A DNA stretch of 64,000 nucleotides from Bosea sp. Tri-49. GTDB lineage: Bacteria; Pseudomonadota; Alphaproteobacteria; Rhizobiales; Beijerinckiaceae. Where the stretch lies: NCBI RefSeq assembly GCF_003952665.1, contig NZ_CP017946.1, positions 868,001 to 932,000 on the forward strand, written 5' to 3'. The notes beneath the pieces were generated by a model, which was not told where the DNA came from, made no database searches, and saw only the letters and a program-made list of their open reading frames with translations. The stretch's first letter is position 1. Every line of letters begins with the position of its first letter. Shown in pieces: positions 61,688 to 64,000 of this stretch. The position numbers were made by a program, and so were the translations under genes.

Positions 61688-62671
61688 ATGGACCACGCCT
61701 TGTCCCGCCGCGAGCTGGCCGCCGCCCTTGCAGCGGTTCCGCTGATCGCCGTTGCCGGCCGGGCGCAGGCGCAGGCCTATCCCGGCAAGCCGATCCGCTT
61801 CATCGTGCCCTATGTCGCCGGTGGCACCACCGACCTCGTCGCCCGCCTCGTCGGCGAGAAGGTCGGCGCGCGCCTCGGCCAGCCGGTCGTGATCGAGAGC
61901 CGGCCGGGCGCCGGCGGCAATATCGGCATGGATGCGGTCGCGAAGGCGGCGCCGGACGGCTACACGATCGGTTTCGGCGCGATCTCGACCAATGCGCTCA
62001 ATCCGCACATCTACAAGAGCGTTCCGTTCGACCCGCGCAAGGATTTCACCGCGATCAGCCTGCTGGGTACCTCGACGATCGTGCTCGAGGTCGGGCCGAA
62101 GCTGCCGGTGAAGACCGTCGCCGAATTCATCGCCCGGGCCAAGGCGGAGCCGGGGCTGCAATACGGCACCGCCGGCAACGGCACCTCGATGCATCTCGCC
62201 GCGGTGCTGTTTGGGCAGATGACCGGCACGCAATTGACCCATGTCGCCTATCGCGGCAGTGCGCCTGGCATCAACGATCTCCTCGGTGGGCATCTCGGCG
62301 CGATGTTCGACAATCTCCCCGCCTCGCTGCCGCATATCCAGGCCGGCAAGCTCACCGCCCTGGCGGTCGCGAGCGCGACACGCTCGCCGGCGCTGCCGGA
62401 TGTCCCGACGATCGCCGAGGCCGGATTACCCGGCTATGCGGTCGAGCCCTGGTTCGGCGTCTACGGGCCGGGCGGCTTACCGCAACCGATCGTCGAGGCG
62501 CTCAACGCCGCCTTCGTCGAGGCGCTCGGTGCGCCAGAGGTCAAGGACAAGCTGTCCCAGGCCGGTTTCAATCCGAAGGCATCGAGCGCGGCAGAGCTCG
62601 CGGCGCTGACGCAATCGGAGTTTGAGAAATTCGGCAGGATCGCGCGCGAGGCCAAGATCACCATCGAATAG
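61688..62671 (+). CDS. Tripartite tricarboxylate transporter binding protein (TctC/Bug family)
   Basis: A 327-residue periplasmic binding protein. It has a short twin-arginine-like signal (LSRRELAAALAAVPLIAVAG, cleaving near AQAQ), then YPGKPIRFIVPYVAGGTTDL, the TctC signature. The aspartate-binding loops GTAGNGTSMHLA and HVAYRGSAPGINDLLGGHLG follow. TctA/TctB membrane partners are not adjacent, which is common for the expanded Bug family. The ligand is some carboxylate. Confidence 0.9.
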   Translation: MDHALSRRELAAALAAVPLIAVAGRAQAQAYPGKPIRFIVPYVAGGTTDLVARLVGEKVGARLGQPVVIESRPGAGGNIGMDAVAKAAPDGYTIGFGAISTNALNPHIYKSVPFDPRKDFTAISLLGTSTIVLEVGPKLPVKTVAEFIARAKAEPGLQYGTAGNGTSMHLAAVLFGQMTGTQLTHVAYRGSAPGINDLLGGHLGAMFDNLPASLPHIQAGKLTALAVASATRSPALPDVPTIAEAGLPGYAVEPWFGVYGPGGLPQPIVEALNAAFVEALGAPEVKDKLSQAGFNPKASSAAELAALTQSEFEKFGRIAREAKITIE

Positions 62672-62746
62672 CTCAGCGCCCGGCGGTGCCGTGCCCGCCA
62701 AGCATGGTGAGGCTGCGGAGGGGGGCTTGAAGGCGAGGCAGACGAG

Positions 62747-63259
62747 ATGAGCGCCGTCGATGCGCCGGCCGAAACCAATGCGCCGACCCGTATCGAGTTT
62801 CGCGGCAATGAGAGCCGCTGGGGAGCGCTTTTCTATCTTGGCGTTGGCGGGGCCATAGTCGCCTATTTCGTGTCCAAAGGCGGATGGACAGCGATCGTAG
62901 GCGTGGGAGTTTTCGGCTCCCTGTTCCTGCTTCTCGCCTTTGGAAAAGCGTTCGGCGAGCTCGATCGTTCGGTTCACCTTGCCTTCGACGAAGAGGGGGT
63001 GATGATTCCCCAGGCCTTCGCGAAAAAGGTGCCGTGGGACGCAGTGAAAAGCTATTCCTTCGATACTCCCGGCGATGCCCCGGCTGTCCTGCTTCATCTG
63101 GTTGAGCCTGCGCGGTTTGAGCCCAGGGTCACCAATCCTCTGAAGACGTGGCTTGTCACCTGGTACGGCTGCAACCTTCCGCTCCATGGGGTTGCCTGCA
63201 GCTACGAGGAGATTGAAAACGCCTTTCGGCGCTTTGCTCCGCAGGTCCGGAAGGTCTAG
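62747..63259 (+). CDS. Membrane protein of unknown function
   Basis: A 170-residue protein with two membrane helices (GALFYLGVGGAIVAYFVSKG, WTAIVGVGVFGSLFLLLAFG) followed by a soluble domain of about 95 residues (VHLAFDEEGVMIPQAFAKKV, ending FRRFAPQVRKV) that resembles small PH-like domains of bacterial membrane proteins. Base composition is slightly lower in GC than its neighbours. I cannot name a family with a known role. Confidence 0.75.
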   Translation: MSAVDAPAETNAPTRIEFRGNESRWGALFYLGVGGAIVAYFVSKGGWTAIVGVGVFGSLFLLLAFGKAFGELDRSVHLAFDEEGVMIPQAFAKKVPWDAVKSYSFDTPGDAPAVLLHLVEPARFEPRVTNPLKTWLVTWYGCNLPLHGVACSYEEIENAFRRFAPQVRKV

Positions 63260-63484
63260 CGCGCACCCGTCGCCGACGGTGCTCCTCGCCATTTCCGCGG
63301 GTGACCTCGCGCCAAACATGGCGAGATTGCGGAAGCAGCGCGAAAGCGAATCAAAAATCTAACGCAAGCTGCTGTGATAAAAGGGTTTTATTTTCTCTGA
63401 ATAGATTCGCGTTTTGCTGGCTTCTACAGCCGGAATCGGCTAGCCAGAACGTTGAAAAACCAGCGGTAAACGGGACTTTTTCCC

Positions 63485-64000
63485 TTGAGCGAAGACAACA
63501 ACGACAAGCGCGACGACGGCCCGCAGTTCGGCGGCGACATCAAGCCGATCGCGATCACCGACGAGATGAAGAAGAGCTATCTCGATTACGCCATGAGCGT
63601 GATCGTGAGCCGCGCTCTTCCCGATGTCCGCGACGGTCTCAAGCCCGTGCACCGGCGCATCTTGTTCTCGATGCACGAGAACAAGAACCTGCCTGACAGG
63701 CCCTATACGAAGTGCGCCCGCATCGTCGGCGACACGATGGGTAAATACCATCCGCACGGCAATCTCGCGGTCTATGACGCGCTGGTGCGCATGGCGCAGG
63801 ATTTCTCGCTGCGCCTGCCTTTGATCGACGGCCAGGGCAACTTCGGCTCGATGGACGGCGACAGCCCGGCGGCCGATCGCTACACCGAGGCGCGCCTCGA
63901 CAAGGCAGCGATGCCGCTGCTCGAAGATCTCGACCTCGACACCGTCAACTTCCAGCCGAACTATGACGGCAAGGAGCACGAGCCGACGGTCCTGCCGGCG
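63485..64000 (+). CDS. gyrA: DNA gyrase subunit A, 5' part (runs off the window)
   Basis: The first 172 codons of GyrA. A TTG start ([12 protein letters not shown]) fits best, preceded by a weak [25 protein letters not shown] and [13 protein letters not shown] are the GyrA N-terminal blocks. The catalytic tyrosine is Y133 in ADRYTEARL, and the quinolone-pocket stretch is [20 protein letters not shown]. coli D82 and S83 correspond to N93 and L94 here. N-terminal wording and [13 protein letters not shown] favour GyrA over ParC. The gap before it (63260-63484) is AT-richer and probably holds its promoter. Confidence 0.93.
   Translation, partial: MSEDNNDKRDDGPQFGGDIKPIAITDEMKKSYLDYAMSVIVSRALPDVRDGLKPVHRRILFSMHENKNLPDRPYTKCARIVGDTMGKYHPHGNLAVYDALVRMAQDFSLRLPLIDGQGNFGSMDGDSPAADRYTEARLDKAAMPLLEDLDLDTVNFQPNYDGKEHEPTVLPA

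Noticed and set aside
60566..62335. A 589-codon open frame on the minus strand
   Set aside because: It is the wrong frame for MarC and is antisense to the TctC-like gene. The product is compositionally biased.
63485..64000. parC instead of gyrA
   Set aside because: The N-terminal [20 protein letters not shown] and [15 protein letters not shown] blocks are of the GyrA type. Final proof would need the C-terminal GyrA box, which is outside the window.

Overview
The window is about 64 kb of GC-rich, densely coding DNA from an alphaproteobacterium of the order Hyphomicrobiales (Rhizobiales). A Bosea or Methylobacterium-like soil or plant-associated organism is my best guess. The reasons are the chromosomal order dgt-argS-SPOR-...-nagZ-scpA-scpB-tatA-tatB-tatC, erpA beside dgt, ACC deaminase with an Lrp-type regulator, an OpgC-type glucan-modification gene, and several families of intergenic palindromic repeats that I associate with this order. 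The genus cannot be fixed without a search. I see no rRNA, tRNA, CRISPR array, prophage or intact insertion sequence.

Region by region: 124-5966 is a complete urea ABC transporter operon (urtABCDE). 6015-6783 is a MerR-family regulator with a carboxymuconolactone-decarboxylase-like protein, read from a promoter with the 19-bp spacer typical of MerR control. 6881-8808 is acdR/acdS (ACC deaminase) plus a small companion ORF. 8828-10639 is a Kef-type K+/H+ antiporter. 10852-14012 is a sugar-acid block (6-phosphogluconate dehydrogenase, gluconokinase, altronate dehydratase-type enzyme). 14013-18558 is a gene-poor, less GC-rich stretch followed by a 1264-residue pure-repeat RTX protein. 18603-25885 holds a ClpX-type zinc-finger/HTH protein with two matching upstream operators, a MarR regulator, an alpha/beta hydrolase broken by an in-frame amber codon, a solute-binding protein, an aminotransferase, a sirtuin, a LysE exporter and an enolase-superfamily enzyme.

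26079-42235 is largely core chromosome: a double cold-shock protein, an HPP membrane protein, an HD-GYP protein, erpA, dgt, argS, a SPOR protein, a ureohydrolase, a TRAP binding protein, nagZ, scpAB, an orphan ABC ATPase and tatABC. 42496-50969 carries opgC with an overlapping SGNH-hydrolase-like gene, a secreted protein of unknown function, a nitroreductase/flavin-reductase pair, a CoA-lyase/MaoC pair and a transglycosylase translationally coupled to a DUF2336 protein. 51204-63259 carries two orphan solute-binding proteins, an M20 peptidase, a secreted MetX-like hydrolase, a GNAT, an HD protein, a GlxA-type regulator divergent from an isonitrile hydratase-like protein, a GGCT-like protein, a DUF2946/PepSY pair with an unusual leader, MarC and a small membrane protein. 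The window ends inside gyrA.

Four periplasmic binding proteins here (UrtA, DctP-like, DppA-like, TctC-like) carry twin-arginine-type signals, and the tatABC genes are in the same window. No single locus is clearly a new multi-gene system. The most unusual items are the RTX protein built on an exact 210-bp period, the paired 22-bp operators in front of the zinc-finger/HTH gene, the leader with two mutually exclusive hairpins at 58814-58883, and two hydrolases with a damaged or altered active site.
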